This document shows, one piece after another, positions 57,209-64,000 of a stretch of 64,000 nucleotides of DNA; within the stretch, counting starts at the first letter, position 1, and every line of letters begins with the position of its first letter. The DNA comes from Lachnospiraceae bacterium. Its GTDB lineage: Bacteria > Bacillota > Clostridia > Lachnospirales > Lachnospiraceae. The stretch lies in assembly GCA_029054245.1 (NCBI GenBank), contig JAIDFQ010000074.1:1-64000 (forward strand), in the 5' to 3' direction. Position numbers and translations under genes: made by a program. Below the pieces are notes generated by a model. The model had not been told where the DNA came from. It saw nothing but the letters and a program-made list of their open reading frames with translations, and searched no databases.

Positions 57209-57541
57209 TTACTCAAAATCCAGTTCTTCCGTAATGATCATATTGATTTCCTGCATCAACCTGCAAAATGCCAGTTCTGCTTTCAGGAAATCATCAACAA
57301 TTGGATTTTCACGGAATCTTTCATATTCTTTCTCAAAAGCATCCATCTTATCAAACAGTTCATTCACCTGACTGGTATTCTGAATTTCATAGTTCCGCTG
57401 CCGGAACTCATTGACCTGCTCAAAAAGCGCCGGACTTTTTTTTATTTTTTCCAACTGATAGCAATATCCTTTATAAGTGTCCGTATCTTTAATTGCCTTT
57501 ACAAATTTTCCTGCCGCTGCTTCCATATGGTTATCCAGCAT
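57209..57541 (-). CDS. ylbF: YlbF family regulator
   Basis: 110 residues from the ATG at 57541 (AAGGAG, 9-base gap). All-helical; AIKDTDTYKGYCYQLEKIKK and KAELAFCRLMQEINMIITE are typical of YlbF/YmcA, which in Bacillus act with YaaT on RNase Y-dependent mRNA maturation and competence. The neighbour upstream is RNase J (13-base gap), so an RNA-processing role fits. Confidence 0.87.
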   Translation of the reverse strand: MLDNHMEAAAGKFVKAIKDTDTYKGYCYQLEKIKKSPALFEQVNEFRQRNYEIQNTSQVNELFDKMDAFEKEYERFRENPIVDDFLKAELAFCRLMQEINMIITEELDFE

Positions 57542-57554
57542 TTTCTTCATCTCC

Positions 57555-59228
57555 TTATATCTCCATGATAATCGGCAGGATCATGGGACGGCGTTTGGTT
57601 TTTCTCCACACATACTCGCCGAGGGCATCCTTAATAGAACCTTTTAATTTACCCCAATCGGCAATTCCCCTTCCAAGGCAGCTATCAACCGCCTCATTGA
57701 CCACAATCCTGGCTTCATCCATCAATTCGTCAGACTCCCTGACATAAACGAACCCTCTAGATACAATATCAGGTCCGCTTACCAATTCATCCGTTGCTCC
57801 ATCTAATCCAAGCACTACAATCATAATGCCATCTTCTGCAAGATGCTGTCTGTCTCTTAATACGATGTTACCCACATCGCCGACTCCCAGTCCGTCAACC
57901 AGAATATCACCCACCGGCACCTTGCCTGTTACCTGCGCCTTTTCTTCCGTCAGCTCCAGCACATCGCCGGACTGCAGGATAAAAATATTCTCCTTGGCAA
58001 ATCCCAGTTCTTCCGCAATCTTTGCCTGTGCCTTCAAATGTTTGAACTCACCATGAACCGGAATCGCATACTTGGGACGCACCAACGTATAAAGCAGCTT
58101 GATTTCCTCCTGACAGGCATGTCCCGAAACATGTACATCTTGAAAAATGACATCTGCCCCTTTCAGCAGCAGTTCATTGATTACATTTGTAACCGCTTTT
58201 TCATTTCCGGGAATCGGATGGGATGAAAAAATAATGGTATCTGTAGGTCCTATAGAAATCTTCCGGTGATTATCCTCTGCCATACGGCTTAAAGCTGCCA
58301 TGCTTTCACCCTGACTTCCTGTCGTGATGATGACAGTCTTTTCATCGGGATAATTTTTCAGCAGTTCCGTATCAATCAGCGTATTTTCAGGAATGTTCAA
58401 ATAACCAAGGTTCGTTGCCGTCTCAATGATATTTACCATGCTGCGGCCTTCCACCACTACCTTACGCCCAAACTTATAGGCAGAGTTGATGATCTGCTGC
58501 ACCCTGTCCACATTAGAGGCAAATGTGGCGATAATAATACGCGTATTTTTATGTTCTTCAAATAAAATATCAAAGGTTCTTCCTACCGTGCGCTCAGAAG
58601 GCGTAAATCCTGGTCTCTCCGCATTGGTAGAATCGCACATAAGCGCCAGTACCCCTTTTTTACCAAGTTCCGCAAAACGCTGCAGATCAATTGCATCACC
58701 GAACACCGGCGTATAATCCACTTTAAAATCGCCCGTGTTCACAACAATGCCTGCAGGCGAATAAATTGCCAGCGCTGCCGCATCCACAATGCTGTGATTC
58801 GTCTTGATAAATTCAATGCGAAACTGTCCCAAGTTGATAGACTGTCCGAATTTCACCACCTTACGCTTTGTATGGTTCGTCAGATTATGCTCTTTTAGTT
58901 TGTTTTCGATAATTCCCATGGTAAGCTTCGTTGCATAAATCGGAACATTAATGTCGCGAAGCACATAGGGAAGTGCGCCAATATGATCTTCATGACCGTG
59001 GGTAATGACAAATCCCTTGACTTTTTCGATATTATTTTTTAAATAGGTTACATCTGGAATAACCAGATCGATTCCCAGCATATCATCTTCTGGGAATGAA
59101 AGACCGCAGTCTACCACAATAATACTGTCTTCGTATTCAAAGGCAGTAATATTCATGCCAATCTGCTCAAGACCTCCTAACGGAATTATCTTTAGTCCTG
59201 AGCTGTTTTTCTGTTCATTTTTTTTCAA
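57555..59228 (-). CDS. rnj: Ribonuclease J
   Basis: 557 residues, TTG start at 59228 (GGAGG, 9-base gap). Metallo-beta-lactamase/beta-CASP RNase with the zinc motif HGHEDHIGALPYVL, GDFKVDYTP, HVSGHACQEE and the C-terminal region. Performs both 5'-3' exonuclease and endonuclease mRNA turnover in Firmicutes. It may be J1 or J2; the sequence alone does not decide. Confidence 0.97.
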   Translation of the reverse strand: MKKNEQKNSSGLKIIPLGGLEQIGMNITAFEYEDSIIVVDCGLSFPEDDMLGIDLVIPDVTYLKNNIEKVKGFVITHGHEDHIGALPYVLRDINVPIYATKLTMGIIENKLKEHNLTNHTKRKVVKFGQSINLGQFRIEFIKTNHSIVDAAALAIYSPAGIVVNTGDFKVDYTPVFGDAIDLQRFAELGKKGVLALMCDSTNAERPGFTPSERTVGRTFDILFEEHKNTRIIIATFASNVDRVQQIINSAYKFGRKVVVEGRSMVNIIETATNLGYLNIPENTLIDTELLKNYPDEKTVIITTGSQGESMAALSRMAEDNHRKISIGPTDTIIFSSHPIPGNEKAVTNVINELLLKGADVIFQDVHVSGHACQEEIKLLYTLVRPKYAIPVHGEFKHLKAQAKIAEELGFAKENIFILQSGDVLELTEEKAQVTGKVPVGDILVDGLGVGDVGNIVLRDRQHLAEDGIMIVVLGLDGATDELVSGPDIVSRGFVYVRESDELMDEARIVVNEAVDSCLGRGIADWGKLKGSIKDALGEYVWRKTKRRPMILPIIMEI

Positions 59229-59273
59229 TCAATTCTACCTCCGGCAATCCGTATTCTCGTTCATTTTAAAGTC

Positions 59274-59543
59274 TTACGTAAGTTCAACGTCTTCAAGAAG
59301 GTTTTCAAACACGGCAGCAACCGCAGACATTTCCGTATCATCATCTACAATCTCATAAATAGCTTCCTTAGCTCCTGCCCCGGAGACTTCCTTCAGAATT
59401 AAAGCTTCTCCGTCCCCTTCCTGAACGTCCGTCACCAAAAGATACTGGTTCCCTCCCAGCCTCGTCTGTTCCAAAACGTAAAACTCTACACTTTCTTGTA
59501 CTCCACTCTCGTGTGTATCAAGAGTAAATTTAATCTTTTCCAA
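59274..59543 (-). CDS. DUF1292 domain protein (YrzB-like)
   Basis: 89 residues, TTG start at 59543 directly after the ruvX stop (AGGAG, 8-base gap). ESVEFYVLEQTRLGGNQYLLV and KEAIYEIVDDDTEM match DUF1292, a small acidic soluble family always found near ruvX in Firmicutes. Function unknown. Confidence 0.88.
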   Translation of the reverse strand: MEKIKFTLDTHESGVQESVEFYVLEQTRLGGNQYLLVTDVQEGDGEALILKEVSGAGAKEAIYEIVDDDTEMSAVAAVFENLLEDVELT

Positions 59544-59981
59544 TCATTCTTCTCCTTGTTTCATTTTCCGGCAATCCAAAAAGCCCTGTAAAATAAGTAC
59601 AGCGGCAATCTGATCCACGTATTCCTTGCGGTTCTCCCTTCGTATTCCGGCTTCCATCATTGCTTTATCTGCCGCCACAGTGGTAAGTCTTTCATCCCAA
59701 GTATGTATGGGAAGTCCTGTCCTCCTCTCCAGCTTGTCCTTAAACTCCATGGTCGCCTCCACCCTGGGTCCCAAAGTATCATTCATATTTTTGGGAAGCC
59801 CTAAGACAATTTCGGTAACCTGGTATTCCTCTATCAAAGCCTCCAGTCTTGCCAACGTCTGACGCAGTTTATTTTCATCTTTTCTTCTTATGATTTCTAT
59901 TCCCTGAGCAGTAATAAGCAAGGGATCGCTGATCGCCACCCCTACCGTTTTGGCTCCAAAATCCAAACCCATTATACGCAT
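59544..59981 (-). CDS. ruvX: Holliday junction resolvase-like RuvX (YqgF)
   Basis: 145 residues. RNase H fold: [35 protein letters not shown], and [15 protein letters not shown] with the catalytic acids. Length is standard. The family acts in rRNA 5'-end processing and possibly in Holliday junction resolution. Order IreB-RuvX-DUF1292 is conserved. Confidence 0.95.
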   Translation of the reverse strand: MRIMGLDFGAKTVGVAISDPLLITAQGIEIIRRKDENKLRQTLARLEALIEEYQVTEIVLGLPKNMNDTLGPRVEATMEFKDKLERRTGLPIHTWDERLTTVAADKAMMEAGIRRENRKEYVDQIAAVLILQGFLDCRKMKQGEE

Positions 59982-60012
59982 CTTAATATCACTTTCCGTT
60001 TCTTATCCCTGC

Positions 60013-60273
60013 TTATTTCCAATGATTGTTCTTAATATACTCTGTCAGCATCTCTTCTACCAGTTCGTCTCTTTCAATTCTCATAATAAGGCTTCTGGCA
60101 TTTTTGTAACTGGTAATATAAGTGGGGTCTCCGGACATGATATATCCCACAATCTGATTCACAGGATTATAACCCTTCTCAGTTAATGCTGCATAAACAT
60201 CCGCAAGGATTTCTTTTACGCTGGCGCTGTCTGTCTCCACCTTAAAAAATTGTGTATTTCCTAAATCCTGCAT
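60013..60273 (-). CDS. ireB: IreB family regulatory phosphoprotein
   Basis: 86 residues. [20 protein letters not shown] and [20 protein letters not shown] define IreB/YrzL. In Enterococcus it is a Thr-phosphorylated substrate of the IreK kinase that limits cephalosporin resistance. The Thr-rich N-terminal target sites ([11 protein letters not shown]) partly remain. Located 31 bases before ruvX. Confidence 0.9.
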   Translation of the reverse strand: MQDLGNTQFFKVETDSASVKEILADVYAALTEKGYNPVNQIVGYIMSGDPTYITSYKNARSLIMRIERDELVEEMLTEYIKNNHWK

Positions 60274-60417
60274 ACAATCATCCTCATTCCTGTCTTACCC
60301 ATAAATTTCAGGCTTAACACTTAAAAATACAAATACATACTTGCTTATTAAGCGTTTTTTGCCACTTTGTTCATTCGTTTCTATCTTACTCCATTTTACC
60401 ATAAAATTCAATTGCAT

Positions 60418-61758
60418 TTACGGTCTAAACAACAAAATATCCGGCTCCAGAAAATCCGTCAGGCTGCCTTCCCGAATCTGACCGGAAAGATTTTCTCCAG
60501 TTTCAAAAGCTGTGCGAATGTATTCTCTTGTATGCCCTGTCTGATATTTCCTGCCTTTGATGATCTTCTCCTCTTCAAACAATACCTGTGCCTTCTTATG
60601 TAAGTGTTTTTCTCTGTATTTGCGTGACATTTCTCTATCCAGCTCTAAAAGTACATTGCTGCGCAGCGCTTTGACCGTCTCTGGAATCTGCCCCTCCATA
60701 GCCGCTGCCGGCGTTCCTTTCCTTCTGGAATATTTAAATATGTGCATCTCATAAAATCCCACTTTTTGAAGAAACTGACGTGTTTTTTCAAACTCTTCTT
60801 CCGTCTCCTTCGGAAATCCCACAATCACATCCGTAGTGACTGCCGGCTGATTAAAATACTCTCTTAAAATACATACCTTTTCATAGTATTGCTCCGCGGA
60901 ATATTTTCTATTCATTCTTTCGAGAACTGTATCGCAGCCGCTTTGCAGGGAAAGATGAAAGTGCGGGCAGATGGAAGCACACTGGGAAAGCCCCCTTACG
61001 AATTCCTCTGTGATAATCCTGGGTTCTAGAGACCCCAGCCGGATACGCTCTATTCCTTTAACCTCTCCCACCCGCTGTATCAGGGAAAGGAGTCTGCTTG
61101 TTGTAAAGTCAACCCCTCCGCTCATGCCGTAAGAACTTAAATGGATTCCCGTAAGCACCACTTCTTTATAGCCATTTTCTGCAAGTCCCTTTATCTCCTC
61201 TGTCACTTCCTCCATCTCCCGGCTTCTGATCCTGCCCCTGGCATAAGGAATAATGCAGTAAGAACAGAATTGATTACAACCATCCTGCACCTTGATAAAG
61301 GCTCTGGTATGTTCTGCCGTATGGGTCAGCTTCATGGATTCATATTCATGAGTGCTGCCAATATCTATAATTGTTTTTCCTTTTAAGGTCTTATCCCTGT
61401 CAGAGCTTTCTTTTTTTGCCAGATACTCCTCTAGAATCGGAATAAGATCTTTTTTCCGGTTATTGCCGATGGCAAGGTCAATGCTCATATCCTTCAAGGT
61501 CTCTTCGGTTCCTGCCTGAACATAACAGCCCACGGCAACCACCACAGCCTCTGGATTTAATTTTTTTGCGCGATGGAGCATCTGCCTGCTTTTTCTGTCT
61601 GCTATATTGGTCACGGTACAGGTATTTATAATATAAATATCGGCTTTTGTATCAAATGGTACAATGTCATAGCCATTCTCTTTTAATACTTGCTGCATAT
61701 AATCCATCTCATATCCATTCACCTTACATCCAAGATTATGAAATGCCACACTTCTCAT
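60418..61758 (-). CDS. mtaB: tRNA t6A37 methylthiotransferase MtaB
   Basis: 446 residues. Radical SAM methylthiotransferase: an N-terminal UPF0004 domain (NLGCKVNGYEMDYMQQVL with three cluster Cys), radical SAM motif CNQFCSYC in FIKVQDGCNQFCSYCIIPYA, and a TRAM domain at the end. It converts t6A to ms2t6A at position 37 of tRNAs reading ANN codons. KVNGYE near the start separates MtaB from MiaB and RimO. Confidence 0.95.
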   Translation of the reverse strand: MRSVAFHNLGCKVNGYEMDYMQQVLKENGYDIVPFDTKADIYIINTCTVTNIADRKSRQMLHRAKKLNPEAVVVAVGCYVQAGTEETLKDMSIDLAIGNNRKKDLIPILEEYLAKKESSDRDKTLKGKTIIDIGSTHEYESMKLTHTAEHTRAFIKVQDGCNQFCSYCIIPYARGRIRSREMEEVTEEIKGLAENGYKEVVLTGIHLSSYGMSGGVDFTTSRLLSLIQRVGEVKGIERIRLGSLEPRIITEEFVRGLSQCASICPHFHLSLQSGCDTVLERMNRKYSAEQYYEKVCILREYFNQPAVTTDVIVGFPKETEEEFEKTRQFLQKVGFYEMHIFKYSRRKGTPAAAMEGQIPETVKALRSNVLLELDREMSRKYREKHLHKKAQVLFEEEKIIKGRKYQTGHTREYIRTAFETGENLSGQIREGSLTDFLEPDILLFRP

Positions 61759-61809
61759 ACTTTACTCCCATTTGCGCTTATCCGCCATTTTTTTTGTGTT
61801 GTTTTATCA

Positions 61810-61841
61810 TTGACTTTTGAGGTCCAAACCTTTACTATAAT
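61810..61841 (+). promoter_or_regulatory. Promoter of the HPr-like gene
   Basis: TTGACT (61810-61815), 17-base spacer, TACTAT (61833-61838), which overlaps a better -10 match TATAAT (61836-61841). About 40 bases before the start codon, which has AGGAGGT. Confidence 0.75.
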
Positions 61842-61877
61842 AGCAGAAGGTATGTAAAATTTAAGGAGGTAATTCCA

Positions 61878-62108
61878 ATGAAAACAGTTCAGATTTCATT
61901 AAATTCAATTGACAAGGTAAAATCTTTTGTAAACGATATTACAAAATTTGATTATGACTTTGATTTAGTATCCGGAAGATATGTAATTGATGCAAAATCC
62001 ATTATGGGTATCTTCAGCTTAGACTTATCCAAGCCAATCGATTTAAATATCCACGCAGAAGAAAACATTGATGAAGTTCTCGAAATTATCAAACCTTACC
62101 TGATTTAA
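61878..62108 (+). CDS. HPr-like protein without the phosphocarrier histidine (Crh-like)
   Basis: 76 residues. It aligns with HPr at the fold level (first strand VQISLNSIDKVKSFV, loop VIDAKSIMGIFSLDLS), but the His15 segment (GLHLRPA) is replaced by NSIDKVK, while the regulatory-Ser loop is kept (Ser41 in DAKSIMGIF). This is the pattern of Crh, which acts only in catabolite repression through HPr kinase. A normal HPr gene is at 22191-22454. Single gene with its own promoter and terminator; on the opposite strand from its neighbours. Confidence 0.82.
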   Translation: MKTVQISLNSIDKVKSFVNDITKFDYDFDLVSGRYVIDAKSIMGIFSLDLSKPIDLNIHAEENIDEVLEIIKPYLI

Positions 62109-62118
62109 TGAATATTGC

Positions 62119-62147
62119 GGGCTGGCTTTCTGCCAGCTCCTTTTTTG
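62119..62147 (+). terminator. Terminator of the HPr-like gene
   Basis: GCTGGC (62121-62126), loop TTTCT, GCCAGC (62132-62137), followed by TCCTTTTTT. Confidence 0.85.
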
Positions 62148-62194
62148 TTCAATAGATCCGCCTGTGAAACATACTGGCGTTTGGTTATGCACAC

Positions 62195-63379
62195 TCATTC
62201 CCATCTGGCAATCACAAGTTCATCCGTATCCAGTGCTTTCTGCACCAGCTCCTCTATCTTTTCCTCCAGATTCTGTTCATGCCGCTTGATGATATTTAAA
62301 TTAGGCTTTGTCACAGGATGCTTTGCCACAAAGATTGTACAGCAGTCTTCATAGGGCAGAATGGAAGTCTCGTAGGTTCCAATTTTTTCCGAAACGTCCA
62401 CGATTTCCATCTTGTCAAATCCTATAAGCGGCCGGAATACCGGAAGCGTACACACTTCATTGGTCACGGCAAGAGACTGTACCGTCTGGGACGCCACCTG
62501 ACCGATGCTTTCACCTGTAATCAGTCCCAGACACTCATTTTCTTTTGCAATTCTCTCCGCAATCTTCATCATGTACCTGCGCATGATGATGGTAAGCTCC
62601 TCATGAGGACATTTTTCATAGATGTAAAGCTGAATATCTGTAAAATTAATGATGTGAAGATAAACTGGTCCCGCATAACGGGATACCAGCTTCGCCAAAT
62701 CAACCACTTTCTGCTTTGCCCTGTCACTGGTATAGGGGGGTGCATGAAAATAGACCGCATCAATCTTGACCCCACGTTTTGCAATCATATACCCCGCTAC
62801 AGGCGAATCGATTCCTCCCGACAAAAGCAGCATAGCCTTCCCGTTACTGCCCACCGGCATCCCTCCCGGTCCCGGTATCTCTATGGAATAAATGTAGATC
62901 TTTTCCCTAATCTCCACATGCAGCATCACATCGGGATTATGTACATCTACCTTCATTTCCGGAAAAGCATCCAGCACTGCGCCGCCCAATTCCATGTTGA
63001 GCTCCATGGAATTTTTGGGATAATTTTTTCTTGCCCTTCTTGCCTGAACCTTAAAGGTGATTTTTTTATCTTCATACACCTTGTCCACATATTCTACCAA
63101 TTTTTCGGCAAGCTTCTCATATCCTTCATCTTCTACATGAATGACCGGGCAGATTCCTGAAATACCGAACACAGTCTTTAGGTTGTCCGTCGTCTCGTCA
63201 AAATCAAACTCTGACAGAGCATGCACATAAATTCTTCCGTCCGTCCGGGTGACTTTAAATTCCCCCTCACACCTTTTCAGTGCATACTTTACCTGCTGCA
63301 CCAACGCTTCTTCAAATAGAAATTTGTTTTTTCCTTTTACGCCAATCTCTGCGTACTTGATCAAAAATGCACTGAACAT
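62195..63379 (-). CDS. thiI: tRNA 4-thiouridine synthase ThiI
   Basis: 394 residues from the ATG at 63379 (GAGG, 4-base gap); upstream in-frame ATGs exist. Makes 4-thiouridine at position 8 of tRNA. N-terminal ferredoxin-like and THUMP domains (about 50-165), then the PP-loop ATPase motif LLSGGIDSPVAGYMIAK. No C-terminal rhodanese domain, as is usual in Firmicutes. The cysteine desulfurase next to it is the expected sulfur donor. Confidence 0.96.
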   Translation of the reverse strand: MFSAFLIKYAEIGVKGKNKFLFEEALVQQVKYALKRCEGEFKVTRTDGRIYVHALSEFDFDETTDNLKTVFGISGICPVIHVEDEGYEKLAEKLVEYVDKVYEDKKITFKVQARRARKNYPKNSMELNMELGGAVLDAFPEMKVDVHNPDVMLHVEIREKIYIYSIEIPGPGGMPVGSNGKAMLLLSGGIDSPVAGYMIAKRGVKIDAVYFHAPPYTSDRAKQKVVDLAKLVSRYAGPVYLHIINFTDIQLYIYEKCPHEELTIIMRRYMMKIAERIAKENECLGLITGESIGQVASQTVQSLAVTNEVCTLPVFRPLIGFDKMEIVDVSEKIGTYETSILPYEDCCTIFVAKHPVTKPNLNIIKRHEQNLEEKIEELVQKALDTDELVIARWE

Positions 63380-63484
63380 ATTTCCTCTCATTCCGCCGCG
63401 CAAGCGGCATTTTAATCAGTGGGACCTTTTTCTATCCATCTAAGAAGAATGACTCCAAAGAGCCATTCTTCCCGAAAAGTATTT

Positions 63485-64000
63485 CTAATTACGAGTATAT
63501 CTTCTAAGCATGGGAATTATATCATACATTGTCTGTAAAGTATAGTTTATTTCCTCCATTGTGGTAAAAACTGAAAAACTAAACCGGATCGTAGAGCCAA
63601 GCAGCTCCCCCGAAACGCCCATGGCGCGGAGAGTAGCGGAGGGCTGTGGTTTGCGTGCGGAGCATGCACTGCCTGCGGAGACGTAGATTCCCTGATCTTC
63701 CAATGCATGAAGAAGCACCTCGCTGCGCACACCCCTTATAGAAACACTCACCACATGAGGCGCGCCCGTTTCATCTGGGTGTCCGTTTACAATCACATCA
63801 TCTATCTTTTGTACCCCTTCCACAAAAGCACGCTTTATCCTGTAGAGATTTTCAATCTCCTGATCCAGATTTCCATAAACCAGTTCAACAGCTTTCGCAA
63901 GCCCTGCAACGGCAGGAACATTTTCTGTACCGGAGCGGATGCCATTTTGCTGTCCTCCGCCAAAAAGAATGGGTTTTATTTTAACTTTTTCATCTACATA
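63485..64000 (-). CDS. Cysteine desulfurase (N-terminus outside window)
   Basis: The C-terminal 171 residues of a NifS/IscS-type, PLP-dependent enzyme; the frame runs off the right edge. FGGGQQNGIRSGTENVPAVAG is the conserved late motif, and YVSAGSACSARKPQPSATL holds the active-site Cys loop. It gives sulfur to ThiI, whose gene follows at 105 bases, by analogy with YrvO-type desulfurases. Confidence 0.93.
   Translation of the reverse strand, partial: YVDEKVKIKPILFGGGQQNGIRSGTENVPAVAGLAKAVELVYGNLDQEIENLYRIKRAFVEGVQKIDDVIVNGHPDETGAPHVVSVSIRGVRSEVLLHALEDQGIYVSAGSACSARKPQPSATLRAMGVSGELLGSTIRFSFSVFTTMEEINYTLQTMYDIIPMLRRYTRN

Overview
The window looks like the chromosome of a low-to-mid G+C Gram-positive anaerobe of the Clostridia, most like Lachnospiraceae. 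The evidence is gene content and order: cdaA-cdaR-glmM, mbl followed by flgF/flgG-like and flgJ-like genes, an IreB-RuvX-DUF1292 cluster, type III glutamine synthetase, RNase J, and AGGAGG-type ribosome binding sites with frequent TTG/GTG starts. Most genes are on the minus strand. The species cannot be named from the sequence alone.

Positions 1-13,320 are accessory. A giant protein with about 13 fibronectin type III domains followed by dozens of RHS/YD repeats runs off the left edge. Next to it is what looks like a peptide-modification locus: a protein with a chagasin-like (peptidase inhibitor I42) N-terminus and four 13-residue Tyr/Cys/Gly repeats at its C-terminus (9161-9838), translationally coupled to a radical SAM/SPASM enzyme with a TPR tail (7718-9148). 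A LytTR response regulator, a GHKL histidine kinase and a permuted papain-fold hydrolase are divergently transcribed beside it. I consider this the best candidate for an undescribed system.

Two copies of an unusual palindromic element lie at 7265-7588 and 19993-20341. They share a core of about 165 bp with a compensatory base change in a predicted hairpin, but each core is flanked by long, perfect inverted arms (77 bp and 94 bp) whose sequence differs between the loci.

Positions 13,337-18,427 form a surface-polysaccharide operon: GDP-L-fucose synthesis (gmd, fcl), dTDP-rhamnose reductase, a large polytopic membrane protein and a small PAP2-like protein. After a DUF3048 lipoprotein come leuA, ptsH and the cdaA-cdaR-glmM (cyclic di-AMP/cell wall) operon with two unknown membrane proteins. 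Next are yvyF, comF, recD2, a flagellar rod block with mbl, and uvrA-uvrB. A combined restriction-methylation protein lies directly upstream of uvrB.

Positions 42,528-50,996 carry ctpA, an EnvC-like M23 hydrolase activator, ftsEX, a PucR-type regulator, yjfB, a CPBP protease, cvfB and an acyl-ACP thioesterase. At 51,000-52,400 are a decayed HEPN gene fragment, tRNA-Gln(CUG) and an orphan DUF1905-like/cysteine peptidase-like fusion. From 52,437 to the right edge the genes are housekeeping: glnN, tRNA wobble-uridine modification, an MltG-like stub, RNase J, RuvX, IreB, MtaB, a His-less HPr paralogue, and thiI with a cysteine desulfurase cut by the window edge.
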